The notes: generated from the sequence alone by a model not told the origin. Shown: positions 27,317-36,851, counted from the first letter of the stretch. The stretch is 64,000 nucleotides of DNA from Pseudogemmobacter bohemicus (GCF_003290025.1 NZ_QNHG01000004.1:356058-420057); one strand, 5' to 3'. Translations and numbers: made by a program.

Positions 27317-28381
27317 ATGAGCCTTGATGACGCGTTCAAAGACCCGTTCTTCCGCGATGAGAGCTTTTTCGGCGATTTCAGCTATAAGAATTCGCCCCAT
27401 GCGGTGAACCGCTTTCCCTTCCCCTTCCCCGAAGACGATTACATGTATTCGGTGAATATGGAGCCGCATGTGAAGGGCCGGCCCGGCTCGATCTTTGAAC
27501 ATTACTTCGACGTGGATGAACATTACGTCTCGGAGATGCGCGACCGCGCCCGGGTGCTGGAGCAAGACCCGCTGCGCTGCCAGTCCTTGCCGCATATGAC
27601 GCTTGCGGGCTGGGATCTTCTTGAGCTGATCATGGAGAAATTCGCGGAAGAATACCCCCAGTGGTTCGCGCTGACCAAAGACAGCAATCGCTGGCACTGG
27701 ATCAACCGGCCGCTGGGGATTGACCAGAAATTCACCTTCCTCGACGAATCCACCCTGCCGATGGGGCCGTTCGAATATATCACCCGCCAGGCCCAGGGCG
27801 ATTTCACCCTGCAGGACCAGCGCGAGGACAATCTCTGGATCGAGGCGGGGATGGTGACCTCCCAGGCCGACTGGAGCCTTGATTTCGACATCGGGATGAA
27901 TTTCCACGAATGGCATGCGCCGGTGCCGCTGGCGCATCAGATGGGGATCTTTGACCGCGCGCTGAAATTCCTGCTGGCTTTGCAGCATGGCGCGCCGGTC
28001 AGGCGCTTCAACTGGACGATGACGGTCGATCCGCTGCTGGATACCAGCCCCGAGAATTACCACAAATGGGGTCCGACCAAGACCACGCTGACGCCGGAAA
28101 ACATCGGCAAACGCCAGCATCTGCGGGTCGAGCTGCAAACCCTGATCCGGCTGCCGCGCTCGAACGCGATCTGCTTTCCGATCCGCTGCTATCTGATCAG
28201 CATGGACGATCTGGTGACCAGGCCGAAATGGGCGCGGCGCTTCCACCGGGTGATCAAAACGGTGCCGGATGAACTGGCGACCTATAAGGGCTTCATCCGC
28301 AACAAGCCGATGATCCTCGATTATCTGTCGAAATTCGATGATGGCGCACCCACCTCGCCCGGCTGGTGGCCCGAAGACTGA
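27317..28381 (+). CDS. dmmC: Dimethylamine monooxygenase haem subunit (DUF3445 / haem-dependent oxidative N-demethylase)
   Basis: A 354-residue DUF3445 protein. The family includes the haem, PAS-like catalytic subunit of haem-dependent oxidative N-demethylase, which removes one methyl of dimethylamine as formaldehyde using O2. Seen here are the conserved segments HYVSEMRDRARVLEQ, WHWINRPLGIDQKFTF, LRVELQTLIRLPRSNAICFPIRCYL and the late TYKGFIRNKPMILDYL. It is the last gene of the dmm operon. It makes methylamine for GmaS. hrpB follows after 69 bp and is unrelated in function. Confidence 0.9.
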   Translation: MSLDDAFKDPFFRDESFFGDFSYKNSPHAVNRFPFPFPEDDYMYSVNMEPHVKGRPGSIFEHYFDVDEHYVSEMRDRARVLEQDPLRCQSLPHMTLAGWDLLELIMEKFAEEYPQWFALTKDSNRWHWINRPLGIDQKFTFLDESTLPMGPFEYITRQAQGDFTLQDQREDNLWIEAGMVTSQADWSLDFDIGMNFHEWHAPVPLAHQMGIFDRALKFLLALQHGAPVRRFNWTMTVDPLLDTSPENYHKWGPTKTTLTPENIGKRQHLRVELQTLIRLPRSNAICFPIRCYLISMDDLVTRPKWARRFHRVIKTVPDELATYKGFIRNKPMILDYLSKFDDGAPTSPGWWPED

Positions 28382-28450
28382 TCCCGCTCCGCGCCGCCCC
28401 TCATCCGGGCGGCGCTGGTCTATCTGCGCGCGCCTTGCCATATAGCAGGG

Positions 28451-30865
28451 ATGGAACGCCTGCCCGTCACCGAGATTCTGCCTGAGCTGCGCGCAGCCCT
28501 TGCCCGCGCCGGTCGCGCCGTGTTGCAGGCGCCACCTGGGGCGGGCAAGACCACGCTGGTGCCACTCGACCTGATGGCATCGGGCCTTTACCCCGGCCGC
28601 ATCCTGATGCTGGAGCCGCGCCGCCTCGCCGCCCGTGCCAGCGCCGAGCGTATGGCGGAAACCCTGGACGAGGCGGTCGGAGACCGCGTCGGTTACCGCA
28701 TCCGGGGGGAGGCGAAGACCTCCGCCCGGACCCGGATCGAGGTGGTGACCGAGGGCATCCTGACCCGCATGATCCAGTCCGATCCTGAACTGGCCGGCAT
28801 TTCCTGCATCATCTTCGACGAGTTTCACGAGCGCTCGCTCCATGCCGATCTGGGCCTTGCGCTGGCGCTTGAGGTGCGGGCCGCGCTGCGCCCCGATCTC
28901 GCGCTGCTGGTGATGTCGGCCACGCTTGACGCGGGCCCGGTCGCGAGCCTGATGGGGGACGCGCCGATGATCACCGCCGAGGGCCGCGCCTTTCCCGTCG
29001 AGACCCGCTGGCTGCCCCGCCCCGTCGATGCCGCGTTGCGTTTTGACGCCGCCATGGCCGGGCTGATCCGGCAGGCTCTGGAAGAAACGGCCGAAGGTGG
29101 GCTGCTGGCCTTCCTGCCCGGCGAAAGCGAGATCCGCCGGGTCGAGGCACGGCTGCAAGATCTTGCCGGCATCGCGCTCCGCCCGCTTTTCGGCGCGATG
29201 GATTTCCAGGCGCAGCGCGCGGCGCTGGCGCCGGTTCCGGGGCTCAGGCGCGTGGTGCTGGCGACCTCGATCGCGGAAACCTCGCTGACGCTGCCGGATA
29301 TCCGCGTGGTGGTCGATGGCGGCCGCGCGCGCCGGGCCAGGTTCGACCCCGCCTCGGGCCTGTCGCGACTGGTGACCGAGCGCGTGACGCGGGCCGAGGC
29401 CGAGCAGCGCCGTGGCCGCGCCGGAAGGGTGGCCGCCGGGGTCTGCTACCGGCTCTGGAGCAAGGGCGAGGAAGGCGGTCTGGCCGCTTTTCCGCCGCCG
29501 GAAATCGCCTCGGCCGACCTGACCGCGCTGGCGCTTGAGCTGGCGGAATGGGGGTCAGAGGATCTCCCCTTCCTGACGCCGCCGCATCCCGGCACGCTAC
29601 GCGAGGCGCGCGAATTGCTGACCGCACTTGGCGCGCTGGACCGCGCGGGCTCGATCACCGATCACGGGCGGCAGCTGTCGCGCCTGCCCGTCCATCCGCG
29701 CCTTGGTCATATGCTGGTGATCGCCGGGCCCGAAGCCGCCCCCCTTGCCGCGCTGGCCGAAGAACGCGACCCGATGCGCGGTGCCGGGCCGGATCTGAAC
29801 CTGCGGCTGAAAGCGCTTGAACGCCCGCCGGAAAGTGCCAATCGCGCAGTGATCGAGCGCATCCGCCAGGAGGCGCGTCGCCTCGCCCGCGCGGTGCCGA
29901 AGGGCACAGAGCGCGGGCTCAGCATCGCGCAATGGGCTTCTCTGGCCTGGCCTGACCGTATCGGGCTCAGGCGCAAGGGCGATGCGCCGCGCTATCTTCT
30001 GGCCAATGGCAAAGGCGCGGTGATCGGGGCCGGCACCGCGCTGGCAAAGGAACGGCTGATCATCGCGACCGACCTTGACGGCGATCTGCGCGAGGCCACG
30101 CTGCGCCTTGGCCTTCCCCTCAGCGAGGACGAGCTTCGCGCCGTGCATGGAGCAAGCATCATCTGGTCGGATGAGGTGATCTGGAACAGCCGTGAGAACC
30201 GCGTCCAGGCGCTGCGGCGCGAGCGGTTCGGCGCGCTGGTGCTGGCCGAGCGCCCCTGGACCGACGCGCCGCCCGAGGCGCTGGCCCGCGCGGCGCTGGA
30301 GGGGCTACGCGAAAACGGCCTCTTCTGGTCGCCAGGGGCGGCACGACTGCGCGCCCGCATCCGGCTTACCCGGGGCGAGGACTGGCCCGAAGTCAGTGAC
30401 GAGGCGCTGCTGACCTTGGCGGAAGACTGGCTGCTGCCGCATATGACCCGCGCCCGCAGCCTTCAGGACCTGAAGATGCTGGACCTGATCGAGCCGCTGA
30501 AAGCCCATATCGGCTGGGACCGCATGGCCGAGGTGAACCGCCTCGCGCCCGCTCATTTCACCACGCCTTTGGGGCGTGAGGTGCCGATAGACTATGACGG
30601 CGACCATCCCGCGATCGAGGTGCGGCTGCAGGAGATGTTCGGCGTCACCACCCATCCGCGCGTCGGTCAGAACCGGCTGCCGCTCCGGATCACGCTTTTG
30701 TCGCCGGCCCGCCGCCCCGTGCAGGTGACACTGGATCTGCCGGGTTTCTGGGCCTCGTCTTACGCCGATGTCAGGAAGGACATGCGCGGGCAATATCCGA
30801 AACATCCCTGGCCCGAGGACCCGCGCGAGGCGGAGCCGACACTCAGGGCCAGGCCGCGCGGCTAG
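28451..30865 (+). CDS. hrpB: ATP-dependent RNA helicase HrpB
   Basis: An 804-residue DEAH-box helicase. Motif I is PPGAGKTTLVPL, motif II DEFHERS, motif III SATLD, and motif VI (RRGRAGRVAAGVCYRLW) lies in the second RecA domain, followed by the HrpB-specific C-terminal region ending in PWPEDPREAEPTLRARPRG. The length is typical of the family. The cellular role of bacterial HrpB is not well defined. It marks the boundary from the methylamine island to core genes. Confidence 0.94.
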   Translation: MERLPVTEILPELRAALARAGRAVLQAPPGAGKTTLVPLDLMASGLYPGRILMLEPRRLAARASAERMAETLDEAVGDRVGYRIRGEAKTSARTRIEVVTEGILTRMIQSDPELAGISCIIFDEFHERSLHADLGLALALEVRAALRPDLALLVMSATLDAGPVASLMGDAPMITAEGRAFPVETRWLPRPVDAALRFDAAMAGLIRQALEETAEGGLLAFLPGESEIRRVEARLQDLAGIALRPLFGAMDFQAQRAALAPVPGLRRVVLATSIAETSLTLPDIRVVVDGGRARRARFDPASGLSRLVTERVTRAEAEQRRGRAGRVAAGVCYRLWSKGEEGGLAAFPPPEIASADLTALALELAEWGSEDLPFLTPPHPGTLREARELLTALGALDRAGSITDHGRQLSRLPVHPRLGHMLVIAGPEAAPLAALAEERDPMRGAGPDLNLRLKALERPPESANRAVIERIRQEARRLARAVPKGTERGLSIAQWASLAWPDRIGLRRKGDAPRYLLANGKGAVIGAGTALAKERLIIATDLDGDLREATLRLGLPLSEDELRAVHGASIIWSDEVIWNSRENRVQALRRERFGALVLAERPWTDAPPEALARAALEGLRENGLFWSPGAARLRARIRLTRGEDWPEVSDEALLTLAEDWLLPHMTRARSLQDLKMLDLIEPLKAHIGWDRMAEVNRLAPAHFTTPLGREVPIDYDGDHPAIEVRLQEMFGVTTHPRVGQNRLPLRITLLSPARRPVQVTLDLPGFWASSYADVRKDMRGQYPKHPWPEDPREAEPTLRARPRG

Positions 30866-30941
30866 GCACCGGAGGATGCCCCCTTCCCGCCGCTCGCGGC
30901 CCAGGATAGGGATGCCGGCGCCAACAGAGGTGAGGCCAGCC

Positions 30942-32117
30942 ATGACCCGGACAGAAGCAAACCGCGCCCGCTGGGCGCTGGCCACTATGTTTGCGGCCGG
31001 AGGCATGCTGGTGGGCGCCTGGGCGCCGCAGATCCCGCTTTTGCTGCCCAAACACGGGATCGACAAGACCATTCTGGGGCTGTTGATCCTGGGGCTTGGC
31101 GTTGGCGCGATGCTGGCGATGCTGATCGCCGGCAAGGCGATACCGAAATATGGCACGCTGCCGTTGCTCAGGCTGGCGGCTTTGGCGCAGATTCCGGTGC
31201 TGCCGCTGGTGATCTTCGCGCCCTCGCTGCCGCTGCTGGCGCTGGCCATGGTGATCTTTGGCCTGATGATGGGCTTTCTCGATGTGATGGCCAATTCCAA
31301 CGCGGTCGAGATCGAACGCCAGCTTGGCCGCGCGGTCATGTCCTCGCTGCACGGGTTCTGGAGCCTTGGCGGCTTTCTCGCCGGCACGCTTGGGGCCTGG
31401 ATCATCGTGAAAACCTCGGGTGAGACCCAGGCGCTGGTGGCGGCGGCGGCGATTGCCACACTGGTCCTGGCGGCGATGCCTTTCCTGCGCGGCGCCCCCC
31501 CAGAGCCGCAACCCGCAGCCGGAGAGGTCGCGCAGGGCGAGGAGAGCTTCCTGCCGAAGGATCCCGGCATCTGGATCCTTGGCTTGATGGCGCTGATGGC
31601 CTTTGTGCCCGAAGGCTCGGTGCTGGACTGGGGCGCGCTTTATCTCGGCGAGGCCTTTGGCGCGGATGAATTCACTGCGGGCCTCGGCTATGCCTTCTTT
31701 GCCGCGACCATGGCGATCATGCGCTTTCTGGGCGACAAGGTGCGGAACGTCTTCGGCGGGGTCAGGACCTTCTTTGTCTCGGCACTGGTGGCGGGCACCG
31801 GGCTTGCGCTGGCGGCGGCGGCGCCGGGCTCCTGGATCGCGATTATCGGCTTTGCGATGTCGGGTCTGGGCTGCGCCAATCTGGTGCCGGTGATCTTTTC
31901 GGCCGCCGGCAACTACCCCGGTCAGCGCGCCGGAGCGGCGCTTTCGGTGGTGACCATGGTGGGCTATGCCGGCATTCTGATGGCGCCGGCCTCTATCGGC
32001 TGGCTGGCCACGCATTTCGGCCACCGCGCAACCTTTGGCGGCCTTGCGGTGATGGTCTTTCTGCTGGCGGCGCTGGCCGGAAAAACCGCCAGCGCCGATC
32101 ATCGTCAGGTGGCCTGA
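30942..32117 (+). CDS. MFS transporter
   Basis: A 391-residue integral membrane protein with about 12 hydrophobic segments in two six-helix halves joined by a central loop near residue 195. It resembles the FucP/YbjJ-like sugar-transporter branch (NAVEIERQLGRAVMSSLHGFW, SVLDWGALYL). The ATG at 30942 gives MTRTEANRARWALATMFA and has an upstream GAGGTGAGG. The substrate is not predictable. It converges with argF. Confidence 0.82.
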   Translation: MTRTEANRARWALATMFAAGGMLVGAWAPQIPLLLPKHGIDKTILGLLILGLGVGAMLAMLIAGKAIPKYGTLPLLRLAALAQIPVLPLVIFAPSLPLLALAMVIFGLMMGFLDVMANSNAVEIERQLGRAVMSSLHGFWSLGGFLAGTLGAWIIVKTSGETQALVAAAAIATLVLAAMPFLRGAPPEPQPAAGEVAQGEESFLPKDPGIWILGLMALMAFVPEGSVLDWGALYLGEAFGADEFTAGLGYAFFAATMAIMRFLGDKVRNVFGGVRTFFVSALVAGTGLALAAAAPGSWIAIIGFAMSGLGCANLVPVIFSAAGNYPGQRAGAALSVVTMVGYAGILMAPASIGWLATHFGHRATFGGLAVMVFLLAALAGKTASADHRQVA

Positions 32118-32162
32118 AGGTCAGAGCCAGCCCTGGTCATTGCACTGGGCCTCCGGGGCCGG

Positions 32163-33089
32163 TCAGACCCCGAGGCACCAGCGCATCACCGCCTTTTGCG
32201 CGTGAAGGCGGTTCTCGGCCTCGTCAAAGATCACCGAATGCGGGCCATCCATCACGGCTGAGGTTGCCTCGTCATTCCGATGCGCCGGCAGGCAATGCAT
32301 GAAGAGCGCATCCGGTTTGGCGCGGCTCATCAGCTGTTCATTGACCTGATAGGGGCGCAGCTGGTTATGCCGGCGCTCACGCGCGGATTCCGGGTCATGC
32401 ATCGAGACCCAGGTATCGGTGACCACCAGATCGGCGCCCTCGACGGCGGTGAACGGGTCGCGCTGGATGGTGACCTTTGATCCTTTCGAGCGCGCAAAAT
32501 CGAGCCATTTCGATTCCGGGTCCAGGGTCTCGGGGCCGGTAAAGGTGAAATCAAAGCCGAACTGCCCCGCCGCATGCAGGAAGCTTGCGCAGACATTGTT
32601 GCCGTCGCCGGCCCAGACCACCTTACGGCCACGGATCGGGCCGCGATGTTCCTCATAGGTCTGGATATCGGCCATGATCTGGCAGGGATGGCTGCGGTTT
32701 GTCAGCCCGTTGATCACCGGCACTGTCGCATGTTCCGCCATCTCAAGGAGCGTATCCTCCTCGAAAGTGCGAATCATAATCAGATCGACATAGCGCGACA
32801 GCACTTTGGCGGTGTCGGCGATGGTCTCGCCATGGCCAAGCTGCATCTCTTTGCCCGAGAGCACCATGGTCTCGGCGCCAAGCTGGCGGGCGCCAACATC
32901 GAAAGAGACGCGGGTGCGGGTCGAGGGTTTTTCAAAGATCAGCGCGACCATGCGGCCTTTCAGCGGCTGGTCATCATCGGGGGTGCCCCTGGGGCGGTCC
33001 TGGCGGGCCGCCTTCATCGCATGGGCCTTGTCCATCATCGCCCTGAGATCATCGGTCGAAGTGGTGTGGATATCGAGGAAATGTTTCAT
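32163..33089 (-). CDS. argF: Ornithine carbamoyltransferase
   Basis: A 308-residue enzyme making citrulline from ornithine and carbamoyl phosphate. The carbamoyl-phosphate motif STRTR ([14 protein letters not shown]), HPCQI and the ornithine-site HCLPAHR are present. The ATG at 33089 begins [16 protein letters not shown]; the in-frame upstream extension runs into a repeat element and is rejected. It is read after argD on the same strand with a 75-bp gap holding that repeat. Confidence 0.95.
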   Translation of the reverse strand: MKHFLDIHTTSTDDLRAMMDKAHAMKAARQDRPRGTPDDDQPLKGRMVALIFEKPSTRTRVSFDVGARQLGAETMVLSGKEMQLGHGETIADTAKVLSRYVDLIMIRTFEEDTLLEMAEHATVPVINGLTNRSHPCQIMADIQTYEEHRGPIRGRKVVWAGDGNNVCASFLHAAGQFGFDFTFTGPETLDPESKWLDFARSKGSKVTIQRDPFTAVEGADLVVTDTWVSMHDPESARERRHNQLRPYQVNEQLMSRAKPDALFMHCLPAHRNDEATSAVMDGPHSVIFDEAENRLHAQKAVMRWCLGV

Positions 33090-33120
33090 TTCGGTTCGCT
33101 TTTTGGCAGGTCGGGCGGCG

Positions 33121-33164
33121 GGGGCCAGCCCCCGCACCCCCGGGATATTTAAGGACAGATGAAA
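33121..33164. repeat. Intergenic REP-like element, single arm (argD-argF gap)
   Basis: A GC-rich stretch followed by CCCGGGATATTTAAGGACAG and ATGAAA. The 30 bases 33135-33164 recur exactly at 43528-43557 in an unrelated gap between phoH and ybeY. Only one arm is present here; it ends directly at the argD stop codon. It is probably part of a dispersed Rhodobacterales intergenic repeat. Confidence 0.6.
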
Positions 33165-34340
33165 TCAGGCGGCCTTGAGGCTTTCAGCGACCTGGTCGAG
33201 GCGGTTCAGGGCCTCGGTAATATCTTCGTCGGGGATGTTGAGCGCCGGCAGCAGGCGCAGGACATTGTCGGCAGCCGCGACGGTCAGAAGGCCGGCCTTG
33301 TAGCCAGCATTGACCACATCACCCGGTGCGGGCACGCATTTCAACCCGAGCATGAGGCCGTCGCCGCGCAGTTCGGTGAAGATATCTGTGTGGCGGGCGA
33401 TCAGGGATTCGAGGCCCTGGCGCAACAAGGCGCCTTTGCGGGCAACCTCGGCGAGGAAGGCGGGGTCGGAGACGATCCCGGTGACTTTTGCTCCGACCGC
33501 ACAGGCCAGCGGGTTACCGCCATAGGTGGAGCCATGGGTTCCTGCGGTCATGCCTTTCGCGGCGCGTTCTGTCGCAAGCACCGCGCCGAGCGGGAAGCCG
33601 CCGCCGATGCCCTTCGCCACCATCACAATGTCGGGCGTGACGCCACTCCATTCATGCGCGAAGAGGCGGCCGGTGCGACCCATGCCGCATTGCACCTCAT
33701 CAAGGATCAGGAGCGTGCCGGTCTGATCGCAGAGCGCCCGGATCTCTTGCAATAGCGCAGCGGGCAGCGGGCGGATGCCGCCCTCGCCCTGGATCGGCTC
33801 GACGATCACGGCACAGGTCTGTTCGGTGATGGCGGCGCGGATGGCGTCGATATCGCCCCAGGGCAGCTGGGTGAAGCCGGGCATCAAGGGGCCATAGCCC
33901 TTGACCATCTTCTCGGACCCCGCCAGCGCGATGGCGCCGGTGGAGCGGCCATGGAAGGCGCCCTCAAAAGCGATGAAGCCGGTGCGTTCGGGCTCGCCGT
34001 TCTCGTAATGGAACTTCCGCGCCATCTTGATCGCGAGTTCAGCCGTTTCCGTGCCGGAATTGGTGAAGAACACCGTATCGGCAAAGCTGCGGTCGACCAG
34101 CAGCGCGGCCAGCCGTTCCTGTTCCGGGATCGTATAGACATTCGAAACATGCCAGAGCTTGCCGGCCTGTTCGGTCAGCGCCGCCACCAGTTCCGGCGCA
34201 GCATGGCCAAGCGCGTTCACCGCAATACCGGCGCCGAGATCGAGATACCTTCGGCCATCCGCCGCCTCCAGCCAGCTGCCCTGGCCTTTGACAAAGGCGA
34301 TGGGCGCGCGGTTATAGGTCGGAAGCACGGGCGTGATCAT
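33165..34340 (-). CDS. argD: Acetylornithine aminotransferase
   Basis: A 391-residue class III PLP aminotransferase in arginine synthesis (may also act on succinyldiaminopimelate). Motifs include DLGAGIAVNALGHAAPE, FFTNSGTETAELAIKMARK and the Asp-containing LLILDEVQCGMGRTGRLFAHE; the PLP Lys lies in VAKGIGGGFPLGA. It is upstream of argF in an argDF pair, as in many alphaproteobacteria. The 281 bp upstream (34341-34621) hold no gene and presumably the promoters of argD and the divergent GST gene. Confidence 0.95.
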   Translation of the reverse strand: MITPVLPTYNRAPIAFVKGQGSWLEAADGRRYLDLGAGIAVNALGHAAPELVAALTEQAGKLWHVSNVYTIPEQERLAALLVDRSFADTVFFTNSGTETAELAIKMARKFHYENGEPERTGFIAFEGAFHGRSTGAIALAGSEKMVKGYGPLMPGFTQLPWGDIDAIRAAITEQTCAVIVEPIQGEGGIRPLPAALLQEIRALCDQTGTLLILDEVQCGMGRTGRLFAHEWSGVTPDIVMVAKGIGGGFPLGAVLATERAAKGMTAGTHGSTYGGNPLACAVGAKVTGIVSDPAFLAEVARKGALLRQGLESLIARHTDIFTELRGDGLMLGLKCVPAPGDVVNAGYKAGLLTVAAADNVLRLLPALNIPDEDITEALNRLDQVAESLKAA

Positions 34341-34621
34341 GGTTTTCCCTCAGGAATGGAAGCCAAAGGCGTAAAGCCGGGGCAATGGGGGTGTCAACAT
34401 GAGGATTTGAGTCCTGCGTGGTGACGGGCCGGTGACAGATGCGGGGTATTGCCCTGATAACCGGCGGGCAGGCCGGGACCGTCGCCTCAGCGGCGTCGCG
34501 AATGGATAGACTGGGTCACATTCATGGTCATAGCCGCCTGTTAGCGTGAATGCGGGGCTCTGTAAACGGTTTTGTCTGCAAACCGCTTTGCCGCCTTGCG
34601 CTGTCATGCGAGGCTCATGCC

Positions 34622-35278
34622 ATGAGCGAACCCGAACTGATCCTCACCGGCTGGCGCCACAGCCTGTATACGGCCATCGTGCGGCTGACCCTGGCAGAAA
34701 AGGGCGTGTGCGCGCGGTTTGTCGAGGCGGATCCCTTTGCGACCCCAGAGGCTGCAGGGCTGTCGCCCTTTGGCATGGTGCCGGTGCTGCGCCAGGGCGA
34801 TTTCGCGCTTTACGAGACGGCGGCGATCTGTCGCTGGATTGACGAGGGTTTTCCCGGCCGCGATCTGCAGCCAAGGGGGCCGCGGGCGCGGGCGCGGATG
34901 GTGCAGGTGATTGCGATCATGGATGCGCATGGGTTTCGCCCGATGCTGCGCGACCATTACGGCGCCGGGGTCTTTGCCCTGGCCGAGGGAGCGCCGCCGG
35001 ACCCTGCCCGCAGCGCCGCCGGCCTTGTCGCAGCAGCGCCCGTCCTCGCCGCGCTTGAGGCGATTGCCCGCGAGGGGCTGGTGCTTTTCGGCCCGCTGAC
35101 GCTGGCCGATCTGCATCTTGCGCCGATGATGCTGGCCTTTACCCGCAGCCGCGAGGGCGAAGCCGCGCTGATGCGCTTTCCGGCGCTTGCAGGCTGGTGG
35201 CTCCGGACCTCGCGGCGCCCACATGTCGGGGCCTGCCTTGCCCCGCTGCCGGTGCCGGAACCGCGCAACGGGATTTGA
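34622..35278 (+). CDS. Glutathione S-transferase family protein
   Basis: A 218-residue GST-fold protein with an N-terminal thioredoxin-like domain (GWRHSLYTAIVRLTLAEKGV, FGMVPVLRQGDFALYETAAICRWID, where the cis-Pro and the Glu-Thr/Ser glutathione-site motif are visible) and an all-helical C-terminal domain (LTLADLHLAPMM). The ATG at 34622 fits the domain start; an in-frame extension upstream has no family similarity. The substrate is unknown. Confidence 0.85.
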   Translation: MSEPELILTGWRHSLYTAIVRLTLAEKGVCARFVEADPFATPEAAGLSPFGMVPVLRQGDFALYETAAICRWIDEGFPGRDLQPRGPRARARMVQVIAIMDAHGFRPMLRDHYGAGVFALAEGAPPDPARSAAGLVAAAPVLAALEAIAREGLVLFGPLTLADLHLAPMMLAFTRSREGEAALMRFPALAGWWLRTSRRPHVGACLAPLPVPEPRNGI

Positions 35279-35350
35279 TTCGCTATCCCCTTGCGGCCCC
35301 CTGCCCCCTCCCCTTATTATGCAGCGGTTATCAGACAGGCGGAGAGGCAT

Positions 35351-35974
35351 ATGTCCTGGACGGACGAGCGGGTTGAAACCCTCAAACGCATGTGGGGCGA
35401 GGGTCAGTCGGCCAGCCAGATTGCCAAAGAGCTTGGCGGTGTCACCCGCAATGCGGTGATCGGCAAGGTGCACCGGCTTGGCCTGTCGAACCGCGTTGGC
35501 GGCAAGGAAGATGAAGAGGCCGCGCCGGCTCCGGCAGCAGCCGCTGCACCACCGCGCCCCGAGCCGGTCGCCGAGGCGCCCCCTGCCCAGCCGGCGCCGC
35601 CGCTGCGCGACGAGCCGGTACATGCCGCGCCGCGCAGCGCCGCCCCGGCGCAATCGGCGCCGCCGGTGTCTAATGTGACGCCGCTGCCCCTGCGCAAGGC
35701 CATTGTGCCCGCCGGTCAGCCGCTGCCGCCCCAGCCCTCGCAAAACGAGATCAGCCCGGAGGCGCTGGCCTCGGTGCGCGAGGTGGAAAAGCGCGCCCGC
35801 AAGCTCAGCCTGATGGAACTGACCGAACGCACCTGCAAATGGCCGATCGGCGACCCGGCGACCGATGATTTCTGGTTCTGCGGCCTGCCCTCGCTGCCCG
35901 GAAAACCCTATTGCGAGGCCCATGTCGGCGTCGCCTTCCAGCCGATGAGCGCGCGCCGCGACCGCCGCCGCTGA
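35351..35974 (+). CDS. gcrA: GcrA cell-cycle regulator
   Basis: A 207-residue alphaproteobacterial regulator that acts with sigma-70 RNA polymerase at promoters methylated by CcrM. The N-terminal DNA-binding part reads MSWTDERVETLKRMWGEGQS, then AVIGKVHRLGLSNR. A long Pro/Ala-rich linker (about residues 57-130) leads to the C-terminal polymerase-binding part (CKWPIGDP, FCGLPSLPGKPYCEAH). The ATG at 35351 follows GGAGAGG. The stop codon lies inside the first unit of a hexanucleotide repeat array. Confidence 0.93.
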   Translation: MSWTDERVETLKRMWGEGQSASQIAKELGGVTRNAVIGKVHRLGLSNRVGGKEDEEAAPAPAAAAAPPRPEPVAEAPPAQPAPPLRDEPVHAAPRSAAPAQSAPPVSNVTPLPLRKAIVPAGQPLPPQPSQNEISPEALASVREVEKRARKLSLMELTERTCKWPIGDPATDDFWFCGLPSLPGKPYCEAHVGVAFQPMSARRDRRR

Positions 35975-36053
35975 GGCTGAGGCTGAGGCTGAGGCTGAGG
36001 CTGAGGCTGAGGCTGAGGCTGAGGCTGAGGCTGAGGCTGAGGCTGAGGCTGAG
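35971..36053. repeat. (CTGAGG)13.8 hexanucleotide array at the gcrA stop codon
   Basis: Thirteen full copies of CTGAGG plus CTGAG run from 35971 to 36053. In the gcrA frame each unit reads TGA-GGC, so there are 14 in-frame stop codons in a row, the first being the gene's own. The array is followed by AAAAGGG and a terminator. Perfect identity of the units suggests recent slippage and length variation. Confidence 0.95.
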
Positions 36054-36067
36054 AAAAGGGTAAAAAC

Positions 36068-36097
36068 AAACGCCGCCCCATTCCGGGCGGCGTTTTC
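36068..36097 (+). terminator. Rho-independent terminator after gcrA
   Basis: The stem AACGCCGCCC (36069-36078) pairs with GGGCGGCGTT (36086-36095) around a 7-nt loop and ends in TTTTC. It is also A-rich on the other side, so it could serve the convergent exported-protein gene as well. Confidence 0.8.
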
Positions 36098-36162
36098 ATT
36101 TGCCTGTCTTCTTTTTCTCGCCAGGCCGGTTCCCTATCCTGCCGGTCTCAGTCCTGCCGGTC

Positions 36163-36747
36163 TCAGAAGGCCTTATGCAGCGCAGACTCGAAACTGCCCG
36201 AAACCGGCTGGCAATTCGCCGGATCGGGCTCTTCCGAATCGATCCCCGCCACCAGACAGATCCGGCCCTGGAAGGTGCCACTGGCATAGCCGGACTGACC
36301 GTCGAATTCAAAACGGGTAAAGGTGATCTCCGGCAGATCACCCGGCGAGGTCAGGCTGGCCCAGAAGGGTTGCTCATCGCCATCCGGATACCAGACCAGC
36401 ACCGGCGGATCGAACAGACCTCCGGTTTCACCGGCATCGGGATGCTCGCGATAGCCGATGCTCAGGTGAAAGGAATTGCCGCTGCCATCGGGATTGCCGA
36501 GCGCGCTGATGCCCAGGATATTGCCGAAACTGCCGCTGCCCTCCTGCACCGAGGCAGACCCGACGCGTACCGTATCGAACAGGTAGCTGACCGTGTGATA
36601 ACGGTATTCCGTGCCCGCGATCGCGAAACTGATGCCGCCATCGGTCTGCAGGCCAGGGATCTCCTCCTCCGGTCTGTCCTGCGCAAAGGCGGCGGGTAAA
36701 GCGAGGCTCGTAACGCCCAGCAAAGCAGCAAAGAACGTCTTCATCAT
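36163..36747 (-). CDS. Exported protein of unknown function
   Basis: A 194-residue protein with a clear Sec signal peptide: MMKTFFAALLGVTSLALPAAFA then QD, with cleavage expected after AFA. The mature part has no motif I recognise. It looks beta-rich (GGISFAIAGTEYRYHT, FTRFEFDGQSGYASGTFQGRICLVAG) and has two Cys residues near the C-terminus (GRICLV, PANCQP) that could form a disulfide. Start choice: the two adjacent ATGs (36747 and 36744) fit the signal peptide; a TTG at 36762 nearer to GGAGGGAG is possible. It stands alone between gcrA and aroA. Confidence 0.75.
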   Translation of the reverse strand: MMKTFFAALLGVTSLALPAAFAQDRPEEEIPGLQTDGGISFAIAGTEYRYHTVSYLFDTVRVGSASVQEGSGSFGNILGISALGNPDGSGNSFHLSIGYREHPDAGETGGLFDPPVLVWYPDGDEQPFWASLTSPGDLPEITFTRFEFDGQSGYASGTFQGRICLVAGIDSEEPDPANCQPVSGSFESALHKAF

Positions 36748-36851
36748 GTGATCCTGAGGCAATCTCCCTCCAGCCTGACCGGGCCCGGAGGGGAAGTAAA
36801 GCGCCGGGAGGGGCAGGAATTCCGCCCCCTTTCCCCTGGCCCGTACAAGGA

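Noticed and set aside
27206-29158. 650-codon minus-strand frame across dmmC and hrpB
   Set aside because: It spans two unrelated conserved genes in antisense and has no recognisable domain.
33165-34340. Ornithine aminotransferase or GABA transaminase instead of ArgD
   Set aside because: The same family, but pairing with argF and the overall length and motifs favour acetylornithine aminotransferase.
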